Assembly: GCF_010730575.1 (NCBI RefSeq)
Contig: NZ_AP022614.1
Location: forward strand, 3,596,001 to 3,660,000
Origin: Mycobacterium parmense
GTDB taxonomy: Bacteria > Actinomycetota > Actinomycetes > Mycobacteriales > Mycobacteriaceae
DNA: 64,000 nt
Direction: 5' to 3'
The position numbers were made by a program, and so were the translations under genes. The notes below the pieces were generated by a model. It searched no databases and was not told where the DNA came from. It worked only from the letters and a program-made list of their open reading frames with translations. Shown one piece after another: positions 1 to 11,537 of the stretch. The first letter of the stretch is position 1; the number at the start of each line of letters is the position of its first letter.

Positions 1-2
1 TG

Positions 3-1310
3 ATCGCGGTGGCCCAGCGGCGGCTGACGCCGCAACAGGCCCGGGCGGTCCGGGATAACCCGGACGACATCGCCGGCTTCTGCGGCAGCGGGCTGACGCT
101 CACCGGCTTCCTCGGCCTGTCGGACACCCCGCGGCCCGAGGCGCTGGGCCTGCTGGCGGATCTGCGGCAGCAGGGTGTCGGCGTCAAGCTGATCACCGGC
201 GACCACCCCATCACGGCGCTGGCCATCGCCACCGAGCTCGGCCTGCCGGTGACGGCCGACCAGGTGATCAGCGGCGTCGAGTGGGACGCGCTGTCGCGCA
301 AGGACCAGGAGCGCGTCGTCACCGAGCGGGTGATCTTCGCCCGGATGACCCCGGAGAACAAGGTCCAGGTCGTCCAGACCCTTGAAAGCGCCGGTGTGCG
401 GACCGCGATGGTGGGCGACGGAGCCAACGACGCCGCCGCCATCCGGGCCGCCACCGTCGGCATCGGCGTGGTGGCCGGCGGCAGCGACCCGGCGCACATG
501 GCGGCCGACGTGGTGCTCGTCGACGCGCGCATCGAGGCGTTGATACCCGCGATCCTGGAGGGCCGCCAGCTCTGGCAGCGGGTGCAGGCGGCCGTGGCGG
601 TGCTGCTGGGCGGCAACACCGGCGAGGTGCTGTTCGCCATCGTCGGCAGCGCGATCACCGGAACCTCGCCGCTGAACACCCGCCAGCTGCTGTTGGTGAA
701 CATGATGACCGACGCGCTGCCGGCCGCGGCCCTGGCGGTCAGCAAGCCCAGCGGCCCGGTCGACCCGGGAATCCGGGGTCCCGATCAACCCGCGTTGTGG
801 CGCGCGGTCGCCATCCGCGGAGTCACCACAGCCGGCGCGACGACGGCGGCCTGGCTGATGGCGAGCGTGACCGGGCGCCCGCAGCGCGCGTCCACCGTGG
901 CGCTCATCGCCCTGGTGGGCGCCGAACTGGGCCAGACGCTGTTGGACTCGCACGCCCCGCTGGTGGTGCTCACTGCGGCCGGTTCGCTCGCGGTGATGGG
1001 GACGCTGATCAGCATCCCCGTGGTCAGCCAGTTGCTCGGCTGTACCCCGCTGGGGCCGGTCGGCTGGGCACAGGCTCTGGGGGCAGCCGGCGCGGCGACT
1101 GTGGGGATCGGTGTCCTGAACCGCGTTGCGGAGGGGTTGAGCAGTTCGGACACGCGACCACAGCCGGCCGCGGCGCCTTCGGACGGCGAGGCTGCCGAAC
1201 GTCCACAACCCCGACGCGCCACAACAGCGCATAGAGTTCAACTAACGGCACGCGAAGCACCGAAGCGATCGACGAAACCAGCGGATCGGCATTCTCGGTC
1301 GTCGACATAA
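3..1310 (+). CDS. ctpH: CtpH-like cation-transporting P-type ATPase, C-terminal part
   Basis: This is the 3' part of a P-type ATPase whose 5' end lies outside the window; the frame is already open at base 3, so the first in-window GTG is not a real start. Visible are the TGDHPITA segment of the P domain and the hinge GDGANDAAAIRAA, which bind the ATP/phosphate-Mg site in this family. Several hydrophobic segments follow. The aspartate-phosphorylation motif DKTGT is upstream and not seen. The C-terminal ~55 residues are polar and low complexity. M. tuberculosis has ctpH (Rv0425c) next to a small Rv0424c-type gene and near thiC, as here, so ctpH is likely; the transported ion cannot be read from this piece. 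Confidence 0.85.
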   Translation: MAVAQRRLTPQQARAVRDNPDDIAGFCGSGLTLTGFLGLSDTPRPEALGLLADLRQQGVGVKLITGDHPITALAIATELGLPVTADQVISGVEWDALSRKDQERVVTERVIFARMTPENKVQVVQTLESAGVRTAMVGDGANDAAAIRAATVGIGVVAGGSDPAHMAADVVLVDARIEALIPAILEGRQLWQRVQAAVAVLLGGNTGEVLFAIVGSAITGTSPLNTRQLLLVNMMTDALPAAALAVSKPSGPVDPGIRGPDQPALWRAVAIRGVTTAGATTAAWLMASVTGRPQRASTVALIALVGAELGQTLLDSHAPLVVLTAAGSLAVMGTLISIPVVSQLLGCTPLGPVGWAQALGAAGAATVGIGVLNRVAEGLSSSDTRPQPAAAPSDGEAAERPQPRRATTAHRVQLTAREAPKRSTKPADRHSRSST

Positions 1311-1368
1311 CTCCGACGGTGGCCGCGCCACCCGGCGAGTCGGCAAATCCTCCGTTACTGAAAGGCAA

Positions 1369-1647
1369 ATGATGGCGGAAAAGAAGTCGCGCAGGGGGAC
1401 GCCGCAGCGAGACGCGGTACAGAAGATCCGCGAGGGCGAGACCTTCGTGGTGAACCTGCCGGTGCTGGGTCAGGTGGAGATTCCGCGGCCGGAGCAGCTG
1501 GCGTATTTCGGCGGCCTGGCCGCCCTGGCGGCGTTCGAGCTGATCGACTGGCCGGTGGCCGTGGTGATCGCCGCCGGTCATTTCCTGGCGAGCAACCACC
1601 ACAACAAGATTCTCGAGGAACTCGGCGACGCGATGGAAGAGGCCTGA
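1369..1647 (+). CDS. small conserved hydrophobic protein (Rv0424c-like)
   Basis: This 92-residue protein lies 58 bp downstream of ctpH on the same strand. The N-terminus is basic (MMAEKKSRRG). The middle, about residues 48-68, is one hydrophobic stretch, and the C-terminus is acidic (LEELGDAMEEA). GAAAGG lies just before two adjacent ATGs (1369 and 1372). No catalytic motif is visible and I know no function for the family. Position next to ctpH matches H37Rv Rv0424c. It is probably membrane-associated, perhaps accessory to the ATPase; that is only inferred from adjacency. Confidence 0.65.
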   Translation: MMAEKKSRRGTPQRDAVQKIREGETFVVNLPVLGQVEIPRPEQLAYFGGLAALAAFELIDWPVAVVIAAGHFLASNHHNKILEELGDAMEEA

Positions 1648-1678
1648 GCGCCCGACGGGGAGCGATTGGGCCGAGCCG

Positions 1679-4600
1679 TCAGAGCGGCGCCGAGCTGGCC
1701 GACACCGCGCGGTCGAACTGCAGCGTCACGCGGGTGCCCTTGGGGGTGCGGACGGTGTCGACGCGGTCGGCCAGGCCACCGATCAGCGTGAGCCCGCGTC
1801 CCCGCCGCCGGCTGCGCAGGCTGGCCGACGAATCCCCCACCCATCGACCCGAGTCGCTGACGGTGATCGCCACAGTTTCCCGACGCAGGAACGCCTCCAC
1901 GGACACGGTTTTGCGGGGCTCGCTGCCGCTGCCATGCTCGATCGCGTTGGTCACCGCTTCCCCGGTCGCCAGCAGAATGTCCAGCTCGCGGTCCTCGGTC
2001 ACTTCGATGCTGTTGAGCCAGGACCGCAGTTGGCCGCGCGCGACCGGGATCTGAGCCGGCGCGGCCGGCAACACGGAGGCGAAGCTGCGCGCAGCCGCGT
2101 GGGCCGGACGCAGCGCCAAAACCACCACGTCGTCGCGATAGCCGGCCGGCGGAGTCATGCGGGAGAGTAGCTGCGTGCACACGGACTCGACGGCGAGGTC
2201 GGCGCAGTCGGCCGCCGCGGATTTGAGCCGGCCGAAGCCGTCGTCGAGGCTCTCGCCGGCTCGCTCGATGAGGCCGTCGGTATAGAGCAGGATCAGGCTT
2301 CCCGGTCCGAGCTCCGCGGTCGCGGTCGCCTCCGGAGACTCGTTCGGGGAGTCCATCTCCCGCACGGCCACCGGGGGGCGGCGACCGGCCTCGAGGAACT
2401 CCGGTTGGCCCTCGGCGGAGAGCACCAACGGATAGGGATGGCCGGCGCAGCTGTAGCGCACGGCGGCGCGGCCGGTCTCGCGGTCTGCCTCGACCAGTGC
2501 GTAGGCCACCGTCGCGCAGCGCGCGCCCGCGACGCTGACCGCATACCGGTCCAGGGCGCCCAGCACCGCCGCCGGTTCGGCCGCGGTCAGCGCCGAGGCG
2601 GCCACCGCGGCGCGCAGCCTGCTCATCACGATCGCGGCGGTCAGGCCGTGTCCGACAACGTCGCCGACCGAGATGCCCAGCCTGGCCGAACGGTCCAGCG
2701 GGGTGATCGAATACCAGTCGCCGCCGACCCGCATCGTTTCCCCGGCCGGCTGGTACACCGCCGCGACGACCGCGGCGGTCGAGCTGTGGTCCAGGTCGAG
2801 CAGGTGTTCCTGGAAGTCGATGGCGATGCGATGTTCGCGCGCCATGACGCGGACCCGTTCCAGGGCCGAGGACGTCAGTTCGGCCATCCGGCTGAAGGTG
2901 TCGAGTTCGGCTGCGTCGAACTGGCGCGGCTCTGGCCACAGGAACGTGACCACACCCATCACGCGGCCCGAGTGATCCCGCATCGGGTGGGCAACGCAGG
3001 CACGGACACTGGCGGCGGTGTCCCGGACCGCGTGCTCGTAGCGCGCGGGCAGTTCGAAGGTGTCGGGGATGACCATGGGTTGGCCGCTGCTCACGACGTC
3101 GACTCCCACCAGCGGGGAGTCGAGCGCGGCCACGTGGTAGCGGTCGCGCAGCTCCGCGGGAACCATGCCGGCGTATTCGAACCGCACGTGGTGCTCCCCG
3201 TCGAGAACCCCGATGGAGACCGCCGCGGCATCGCTGGTACCGAAGGGCGAGGCGAGCAGAGCGTCCATGATCCCGGCGATGGAGTCGGTGGCCTGCAACG
3301 CGGAGTCGAGTGCAACGAGGTCGGAGGTGAGCCGCGCGTGCGCCTCGCGTCGCTGGCGGTCGCGTTCGCGGCCCACCGCGGACAGCCTCGACCGCACCCG
3401 GTCGATCAGGTCCTGCGAACGGAACGGCTTCGGTAGATAGTCGTCGGCGCCGCCGGCGAAGCCCTCGGTGACGGCCTCCGCGCCGGCGCGCGCCGACAGC
3501 ATGAGGACCGGAATGGCCGCGAGCGCCGGATCGGCGCGGATGGCGGCGACGAATTCGAAGCCGTCCAGGCCCGGCATCATGACGTCGGTCACGATCGCGT
3601 CCGGGCGCCGGTCACGCGCCGCGGCCAGCGCCGACTTACCGTCGCCGACGAGCATCGTCTCGAAATGAGTCGACAACACCCGGTCGAGATGGGCCCGCAT
3701 GTCGGCGTTGTCGTCGGCGATCAGCACCAGCCGGCGCTCCCCGGCGGGATCGGCAGTCTCATCGGCGGGTTTCGTGACGGGCGTCAGCCACTGACGCGCC
3801 TCGGCCAGATACGGGTTGGTCTCGTCCAACGGCCCCCCGGGTGACTGACCCACCGCCACGCCCGCCGTAGACCGCGGCAGCCGAATGGTCACCGTCGTCC
3901 CGTGGTCCACTTCGCTGTCGATCTCCACCGTCCCGCGGTGCAGCTCCACCAACCCGCGCACCAGCGAAAGGCCGATCCCGGTTCCCTCCACGCTGCGACC
4001 CCGCGCGTTGTCCGCTCGGTAGAAGCGATCGAACAGACGATCCAGGTCGTCGGCGCGGATGCCCACTCCGGTGTCGCGCACAACCACGACGCAGTTTGTG
4101 ACGTCCGCGCGCACCTGGACTGAAATCGAGCCCCGCAGAGTGTATTTCACCGCGTTGGAGAGCAGGTTGAGAATGATCGTCTCCCACATTCCCAGGTCGA
4201 CTTCGGCCAGAGCGGGGGCGCAGTCCACGTTGAGTGTCAGTCCGCCACGTTGACAAAGCTCGGTGAACGACGACGCGATGTGCGCGGTGAAGGCACCGAC
4301 GTCGGTGCAGACCAATCTGGCGCCGGCCCGCCCGGCCTCGATGCGGGAGAAGTCCAGCAGCGAGTCGACCAGGCGCTGCAGGCGCCGCGCATTGCGTCCC
4401 GCGGTGCTCAATTGTTCGGCCAGAAGGGATTCCGGCGGCGCCTCGGCAAGCGCGTCATCGAGCGGACCGAGCAGCAGGGTCAGTGGTGTCCGAAACTCGT
4501 GGCTCACGTTGGTCAAAAAAGCCGTCTTCGCCCGGTCCAGCTCGGCGAGCGCATCGGCGCGCTGCCGCTCCCGTTCGTAGGAGACGATCGAGGCGAACGA

Positions 4601-5551
4601 CGAGGACACCTGGTCGGTCAGCAATTGGCAGAAGCCGCGGTACTGGTCGTCCAGCGGGCGTCGCGGACTCGTCCCCACCACCAGTGCGCCGGCGGTCGAG
4701 GCCTCGCCCAGCGGCAACACCAACGCCTGTTGCGGGCAGTCGGCCCCGAGGATCGTCTCGATTCCCGGTATGGCCGCCGCCACGTTCTCGATCAGGCGCA
4801 CCTGCGCCCGGGACCGCGACGCCGAGTCCCAGCCGGTCAACCGCGCCAGGTCCTGCGGCAGCAGCGCCCGCACCGACGGCGTCGCGCCGCGCAGCGCGAT
4901 GGCTCCCGTCTCGGGGTCGCCGACGTAGACGGCGACGAAGGGCAGGTCGGCGGGCTGACCGGCGCACACCGTGACGGCCACCTCGACCGCGTCGTCGATG
5001 CTGCGCGCGCCCATCAACGCGGCGGCGACGGCGTTGAGCAGGTGCAGGCGGCGCTCGCTGAGCACCCGTTGGGTGGTCTCATAGGACGGGCAGAAGATGC
5101 CGTACGGCCGGCCACCTGCGTCGATCAACGGGCTGTAGGTGAACGAGAAGAACCGTTCCTCGCGACGGCCGGCGGTGACCATCGGGAGCATGAGGTCGCG
5201 CGACCACGTCGCCTCGCCGGTGGTGATGACCCCGGCGAGCATCGGGCCGATCGAATCCCAGATGTCCCACCACACGTCTCGGCCGGGCTGACCCAGTGCG
5301 GCGGGGTGTTTGTCACCGAGGATCTCGATGTATGCCTCGTTGTAGACCACGAACAGGTCCTGCGGGCCCAGCCACAGCGCGAGCGGGAACCGCGACGTCA
5401 GGGTCGTGGCGACCGCCGACCGGACCTCGCGTGCCCAGTCGCGCGGCGAACCCAGCGGGTGCGCGGCCCAGTCGAATTCGGCAAATCGCCGACCCATTTC
5501 GCCGCCCAGAGTCACTGCGGCCGCCAAATCGGCCGGCAGCGCCACGGTCAT
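1679..5551 (-). CDS. multidomain histidine kinase / response receiver / SpoIIE-type phosphatase / RsbW-type kinase
   Basis: This 1290-residue fusion has, in order: a PAS-like segment (~30-165); a GAF-like domain (~170-330); HisKA with the phospho-acceptor at His351 ([10 protein letters not shown]); a first HATPase domain ([25 protein letters not shown]); a receiver domain with acceptor Asp656 ([11 protein letters not shown]) and a later lysine (PKPF); a second GAF (~760-905); a SpoIIE/PP2C phosphatase with the metal motifs GGDWY (Asp945), GDVVGHG and YTDG; and a C-terminal RsbW-like HATPase ([20 protein letters not shown]). All key residues look intact. The fusion would let phosphorelay input control dephosphorylation or capture of an anti-anti-sigma factor. 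It overlaps the upstream STAS gene by 4 bp (ATGA), so they are translationally coupled. No transmembrane helix is seen, so it is probably cytoplasmic. Confidence 0.85.
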   Translation of the reverse strand: MTVALPADLAAAVTLGGEMGRRFAEFDWAAHPLGSPRDWAREVRSAVATTLTSRFPLALWLGPQDLFVVYNEAYIEILGDKHPAALGQPGRDVWWDIWDSIGPMLAGVITTGEATWSRDLMLPMVTAGRREERFFSFTYSPLIDAGGRPYGIFCPSYETTQRVLSERRLHLLNAVAAALMGARSIDDAVEVAVTVCAGQPADLPFVAVYVGDPETGAIALRGATPSVRALLPQDLARLTGWDSASRSRAQVRLIENVAAAIPGIETILGADCPQQALVLPLGEASTAGALVVGTSPRRPLDDQYRGFCQLLTDQVSSSFASIVSYERERQRADALAELDRAKTAFLTNVSHEFRTPLTLLLGPLDDALAEAPPESLLAEQLSTAGRNARRLQRLVDSLLDFSRIEAGRAGARLVCTDVGAFTAHIASSFTELCQRGGLTLNVDCAPALAEVDLGMWETIILNLLSNAVKYTLRGSISVQVRADVTNCVVVVRDTGVGIRADDLDRLFDRFYRADNARGRSVEGTGIGLSLVRGLVELHRGTVEIDSEVDHGTTVTIRLPRSTAGVAVGQSPGGPLDETNPYLAEARQWLTPVTKPADETADPAGERRLVLIADDNADMRAHLDRVLSTHFETMLVGDGKSALAAARDRRPDAIVTDVMMPGLDGFEFVAAIRADPALAAIPVLMLSARAGAEAVTEGFAGGADDYLPKPFRSQDLIDRVRSRLSAVGRERDRQRREAHARLTSDLVALDSALQATDSIAGIMDALLASPFGTSDAAAVSIGVLDGEHHVRFEYAGMVPAELRDRYHVAALDSPLVGVDVVSSGQPMVIPDTFELPARYEHAVRDTAASVRACVAHPMRDHSGRVMGVVTFLWPEPRQFDAAELDTFSRMAELTSSALERVRVMAREHRIAIDFQEHLLDLDHSSTAAVVAAVYQPAGETMRVGGDWYSITPLDRSARLGISVGDVVGHGLTAAIVMSRLRAAVAASALTAAEPAAVLGALDRYAVSVAGARCATVAYALVEADRETGRAAVRYSCAGHPYPLVLSAEGQPEFLEAGRRPPVAVREMDSPNESPEATATAELGPGSLILLYTDGLIERAGESLDDGFGRLKSAAADCADLAVESVCTQLLSRMTPPAGYRDDVVVLALRPAHAAARSFASVLPAAPAQIPVARGQLRSWLNSIEVTEDRELDILLATGEAVTNAIEHGSGSEPRKTVSVEAFLRRETVAITVSDSGRWVGDSSASLRSRRRGRGLTLIGGLADRVDTVRTPKGTRVTLQFDRAVSASSAPL

Positions 5552-5904
5552 CGCTGCGGCTTACGTCGCAGCGCGTCGGGCAGGGTCGGATAGATGTCGA
5601 GGATGCGGTCCAGCTCTGTCACCTGGATCGGTCTAAGCACCTGGTCGTGGTCCGCCACCAGAGCTACCGAAGTGCCGGCCTCCTTGGCCTCCTCGTGGCA
5701 GTCCAGCACCGCGTTCAGCGCGGCGCTGCCGAAGAAGGTCACCGGTTGCAGGTCGATCACCACCAGGCGCGCCGGGTGCGCCGCGGCCTGCTGCAGGGCG
5801 CCGGCGAGGCGGGAGGCGAGCTCCTCGACGGTGCTGGAGTCGATCTCACCCTTCGCACGGACGACGACGGCGTCCTCGCGCGCCTCGTCTTCGACTACCA
5901 ACAA
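5548..5904 (-). CDS. STAS-domain anti-anti-sigma factor
   Basis: This 118-residue protein is a single STAS domain. Known members are phosphorylated by RsbW-type kinases and dephosphorylated by SpoIIE-type phosphatases. The usual DSSG site appears as FFGSAAL with Ser60, a variant in which the preceding Asp is lost. The start is probably TTG at 5904, because GAAAGG lies 7 nt upstream and no ATG or GTG is nearby. Its stop overlaps the kinase/phosphatase start by 4 bp. It is the natural substrate of the RsbW and SpoIIE domains encoded next in the operon; that pairing is inferred from position. Confidence 0.8.
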   Translation of the reverse strand: MLVVEDEAREDAVVVRAKGEIDSSTVEELASRLAGALQQAAAHPARLVVIDLQPVTFFGSAALNAVLDCHEEAKEAGTSVALVADHDQVLRPIQVTELDRILDIYPTLPDALRRKPQR

Positions 5905-6020
5905 TGCCGTCGCCTTTCGCCCGGATACGCGGCACGCGCGTGACTCCCGTCTTCGAAGATTAACCCGTGTTCGACCTGCGGCGTTCGCGTATCAGGCCGG
6001 TTACCCGGCGGGCTCGGCGA

Positions 6021-6680
6021 TTACCCATCGGTCTGCGGGGGAATCCTGTCGTGCACTGTAAGCAGCAGGTGGTCGAACTGGCTTTGCTGCGCCGCGACCG
6101 GAGCCTTCAGTGTGGCGATCTCGTCCAGCAGTTGTTTGGCCAACGATCGCACCTTGACGTTGGTCACCTGGGAGCGCCACTGCAGCACGCCGAAGGCCTG
6201 CTCTGCGCTGACCCGGTAGACGTACATCAGCACGCCCTTGGCCTGCTCGATGGCCGCGCGGTTCTCGAAGAGGTCGGGCAGCGCCGCGTCGAGCACCTCC
6301 TGCCGCGCCGCGTCGAAGGTGCTGGTGAGGTCGATGTAGTAACCGGCGGTGCCCACCACCGCACCCGTCTCGTCATGCATGCGATCGGCCACCACGATCG
6401 CGTCGTGCACCCTACCCGCGGTGTCGATGAGGCGGTGGCGGCTCGAGAAGGACTCCTCGGCGTGCAAGGCGCGGTCGAGCAGTTCCTGGACGTGCGCGCG
6501 GTCGTCGGGATGCTTGTGGGAGAGCAGCAGTTTCGTGGTCGGCTCGACCGAGCCGGGTTCGTATCCGTGCATCCTGGCCACCTCGTCGGACCACTCCCAC
6601 CGCTGCCCCACGAACCAGAAGCGGAAGGCGCCGATGTTCAGGTAAGGGGCGACCGCATCGGCCGGGCCGTTCGCCTCCAC
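6021..6680 (-). CDS. PAS-ANTAR RNA-binding regulator
   Basis: This protein of about 219 residues has an N-terminal PAS fold (W-S-D-E-V-A-R and H-P-D-D motifs typical of PAS_3) and a C-terminal ANTAR three-helix domain (ENRAAIEQAKGVLMYVY, then a second AEQAF helix). ANTAR domains bind paired hairpins in nascent mRNA and cause antitermination; PAS senses a small ligand or redox state. I chose GTG at 6680 because the PAS homology begins there; an in-frame GTG at 6737 is an alternative. It precedes the STAS gene by 116 bp on the same strand and is divergent from thiC. Its RNA targets are not visible here. Confidence 0.8.
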   Translation of the reverse strand: MEANGPADAVAPYLNIGAFRFWFVGQRWEWSDEVARMHGYEPGSVEPTTKLLLSHKHPDDRAHVQELLDRALHAEESFSSRHRLIDTAGRVHDAIVVADRMHDETGAVVGTAGYYIDLTSTFDAARQEVLDAALPDLFENRAAIEQAKGVLMYVYRVSAEQAFGVLQWRSQVTNVKVRSLAKQLLDEIATLKAPVAAQQSQFDHLLLTVHDRIPPQTDG

Positions 6681-6685
6681 ATTGC

Positions 6686-6712
6686 TTGTCCCGGTTATCC
6701 CGGTTGTCCCGG
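6686..6712. repeat. three tandem 9-nt repeats before the ANTAR gene
   Basis: Three head-to-tail 9-mers (TTGTCCCGG, TTATCCCGG, TTGTCCCGG on the + strand) end 6 nt upstream of the proposed GTG start of the ANTAR gene. If translation starts further upstream they encode TGITGT-like residues. Otherwise they are leader or promoter sequence. Copy 2 differs at one base. Confidence 0.8.
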
Positions 6713-6842
6713 CACCCGGCTGACTTCGCTGCTGCACGTCTGCATTTTTCCATCGGGAGTGTGCCCCGGGCCACCCACAAGGCCCGGCCCGCATGCCGCG
6801 CTTGCGGGGTGGGGGTAACGTCGCGTCCGGACACATCCACCA

Positions 6843-9515
<2,673 letters not shown>

Positions 9516-9519
<4 letters not shown>

Positions 9520-10151
9520 GTGACCTCCCGAGCCTGGACCAGATCGCCGGCGTGGCGCATGAACCGCAGGGATCGGCGTCGGGCGTCGTGGTGCTTACCC
9601 ATGGGGCCGGCGGCAACCGGGATTCGCTTTTGCTACAACAGGTTTGCGACGAGTGGTCCCGCCGCGGCTGGCTCGCGGTGCGCTACAACCTGCCCTACCG
9701 CCGGCGCCGGCCCACCGGTCCGCCGTCCGGTTCGGCCGCCACCGACCGCGCCGGGATCGTCGAGGCGATCATGTTGTGCCGCGGCCTCGCCGACGGCCCA
9801 CTGATCGCGGGCGGGCACTCCTACGGCGGCCGGCAGACGTCGATGGTGGTGGCCGGACGCGAAGCCGACGTCGACCTGTTGTCGCTGTTCTCCTACCCGG
9901 TGCACCCACCGGGCAAGCCGGAACGCGCCCGCACCGAGCACCTGCCCGGCATCAGGGTGCCGACGGTGTTCACCCACGGGACCTCGGATCCGTTCGGCAC
10001 TCCCGCCGAGCTCAACGAGGCCGCAGCACTGGTCTCCGGCACGACCGCCGTGGTGGAGATCGCCGGTGCGCGGCACGATCTGCGGTCGAAAACCCTGAAC
10101 GTGGCCGCGCTGGCGGTAGACGCCGCCCTGCAACTATTGGGCCGAATTTAG
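9516..10151 (+). CDS. alpha/beta hydrolase (Rv0421c-like)
   Basis: This 211-residue single-domain alpha/beta hydrolase resembles dienelactone-hydrolase-type enzymes. It shows an early oxyanion strand (VVVLTHGAGGNRDS), the nucleophile elbow GGHSYGGRQ with Ser, a late Asp in FTHGTSDPFG and a His in ARHDLRSK, so a full Ser-Asp-His triad is plausible. It overlaps thiD by ATGA, making it the third gene of the riboswitch-controlled operon. The substrate is unknown; linkage to thiamine synthesis is only positional, though the same neighbour occurs in H37Rv. Confidence 0.8.
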
Positions 10152-10194
10152 TCAGCTTAGACTGGACAGTTTGGACTGGCTAGTTTAGCCTGGC
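10147..10194 (+). promoter_or_regulatory. putative MarR operator: 14-bp direct repeats and an inverted repeat
   Basis: ACTGG, ACTGG and CCTGG recur at 10161, 10175 and 10189, exactly 14 bp apart, within related T-rich units (TTAGACTGGACAG, TTTGGACTGGCTAG, TTTAGCCTGGC). A weaker fourth unit (TTTAGTCAGC) precedes them. An inverted repeat GGCTA-GTT-TAGCC spans 10178-10190. The block ends a few bases before the MarR start codon, where autorepressor sites usually sit. Confidence 0.55.
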
Positions 10195-10197
10195 GGT

Positions 10198-10632
10198 GTG
10201 GACGGCATCGACGAGTCAGCGGCCGCGGCGGCCCGCGACCTGCGGGTGCTGGTCGGCCGGCTGCGACGCCGGTTGAGGGGTCTCGCCACTGACGAAGATC
10301 TGACACCCTCCCAGACCGCGGTGCTCATCAGGCTCTGGAAGGAGGGCGCCTCATCGGCGAGCGTCCTGGCCGGAGCCGAGCAGGTGCGTCCACAGTCGAT
10401 GGCCACGATAGTGGCCGCCCTCGAGCAGCGGGGGCTTGTCGTGCGTGAGCCCGACCCGAGAGACGGCCGACGACAACTGATCTCGTTGACCGCGGCGGGC
10501 CGGCAACGCGCTGAGAGCAACCGGCAGGTCCGCGAGGAGTGGCTGGTGCGCGCCATCCACGAGCGGTATTCCGAACGCGAACGCCGCGTCATCATCAAGG
10601 CGTTGGCACTGCTCGAGCGCTTGACCGAATGA
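10198..10632 (+). CDS. MarR-family transcriptional regulator
   Basis: This 144-residue regulator has a winged-helix MarR core: LTPSQTAVLIRLWKEG leading helix, recognition helix region EQVRPQSMATIVAALEQRG, and the wing PDPRDGRRQLISLTAAG, which carries the conserved D-x-R of the family. Long N- and C-terminal helices would form the dimer. The start is GTG at 10198, with little or no leader after the repeat block. The LLM oxidoreductase gene begins 19 bp downstream on the same strand, so it is the likely target along with the regulator itself. The effector is unknown. Confidence 0.88.
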   Translation: MDGIDESAAAAARDLRVLVGRLRRRLRGLATDEDLTPSQTAVLIRLWKEGASSASVLAGAEQVRPQSMATIVAALEQRGLVVREPDPRDGRRQLISLTAAGRQRAESNRQVREEWLVRAIHERYSERERRVIIKALALLERLTE

Positions 10633-10651
10633 CGAAAGGGGCTTGACGGCA

Positions 10652-11521
10652 ATGGAATTAGCTGTGCACTTCATCGACTTCCTGCCGGGCGATCCGGCGA
10701 TACTGGGGCCGACACTTGCCGACGCTGCCAAGGCAGCCGAAGAGGGCGGCGCGACGCTGTTCACCCTGGCCGACCACTTCTTCCAGATGGAGAACGTGGG
10801 ACGCGCCGAAGACCCGTTCCTGGAAGGCTACACATCGCTGGGCTTTCTGGCCGGACAGACGACGACCATCGACCTGGCCTTGCTGGTCACCGGGGTCACG
10901 TATCGGTATCCCGGGGTGCTGGCCAAGGTCGTCACCACGCTGGACGTGCTGTCGCAGGGCCGGTCGATGCTGGGGCTAGGCGCGGCGTGGTACGAACGAG
11001 AACACACCGCCCTGGGCATCGCGTATCCGCCGCTGCGCGACCGCTTCGAGATGCTCGAGGAGACGTTGCAGATCTGCCGGCAGATGTGGAGCGACGACGA
11101 CGGGCCGTATCACGGCAAGCACTACCGGTTGGCCGAGACTATCTGTGCGCCGCAACCGATTCGGCGTCCGCCGATTCTGATCGGTGGCGACGGCGAGCGC
11201 AAGACGCTGCGGCTGGTCGCGCAGTACGCCGACGTGTGGAACAGCACGACGTCCGACGTCGACGAGCTGGCCCACAAGGTCGACGTTCTGCACCGTCACT
11301 GCGAAGCGGTCGGTAGGAATTCCGCAGAGATCCGCAAGACGGTCGCCTATCCCGTCAATCCCTTCGACGACGTGGACGGGTACCTGAAGACCGCCGAGCG
11401 GTACGCGCAGCTGGGCGTGGACATGGTGAATACGGGGCCGTTGCCCGGAAACCCGGACCCCGTCGGGTTCATCCGGCGCCTCGGCGACGAGCTGGCTCCC
11501 CGGCTCGCCGAAATAGGTTGA
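10652..11521 (+). CDS. LLM-class F420-dependent oxidoreductase
   Basis: This 289-residue protein is a luciferase-like TIM-barrel oxidoreductase: N-terminal MELAVHFIDFLPGD, the flavin/F420-phosphate region ILIGGDGERKTLRLVAQYAD, and AAWYEREHTALGI in the middle. GAAAGGGG at 10634-10641 points to ATG 10652 rather than the upstream TTG. Mycobacterial members usually use coenzyme F420, which this genome can reduce with Fgd1 (34.5-35.5 kb). Co-transcribed with the MarR gene. The substrate cannot be read. Confidence 0.85.
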   Translation: MELAVHFIDFLPGDPAILGPTLADAAKAAEEGGATLFTLADHFFQMENVGRAEDPFLEGYTSLGFLAGQTTTIDLALLVTGVTYRYPGVLAKVVTTLDVLSQGRSMLGLGAAWYEREHTALGIAYPPLRDRFEMLEETLQICRQMWSDDDGPYHGKHYRLAETICAPQPIRRPPILIGGDGERKTLRLVAQYADVWNSTTSDVDELAHKVDVLHRHCEAVGRNSAEIRKTVAYPVNPFDDVDGYLKTAERYAQLGVDMVNTGPLPGNPDPVGFIRRLGDELAPRLAEIG

Positions 11522-11537
11522 GTGGCACAGAGTCCGG

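Noticed and set aside
4250..5593. 447-codon + strand frame over the kinase gene
   Set aside because: Arg/Gln-rich shadow without motifs; the minus strand encodes recognisable PAS, GAF and kinase domains.
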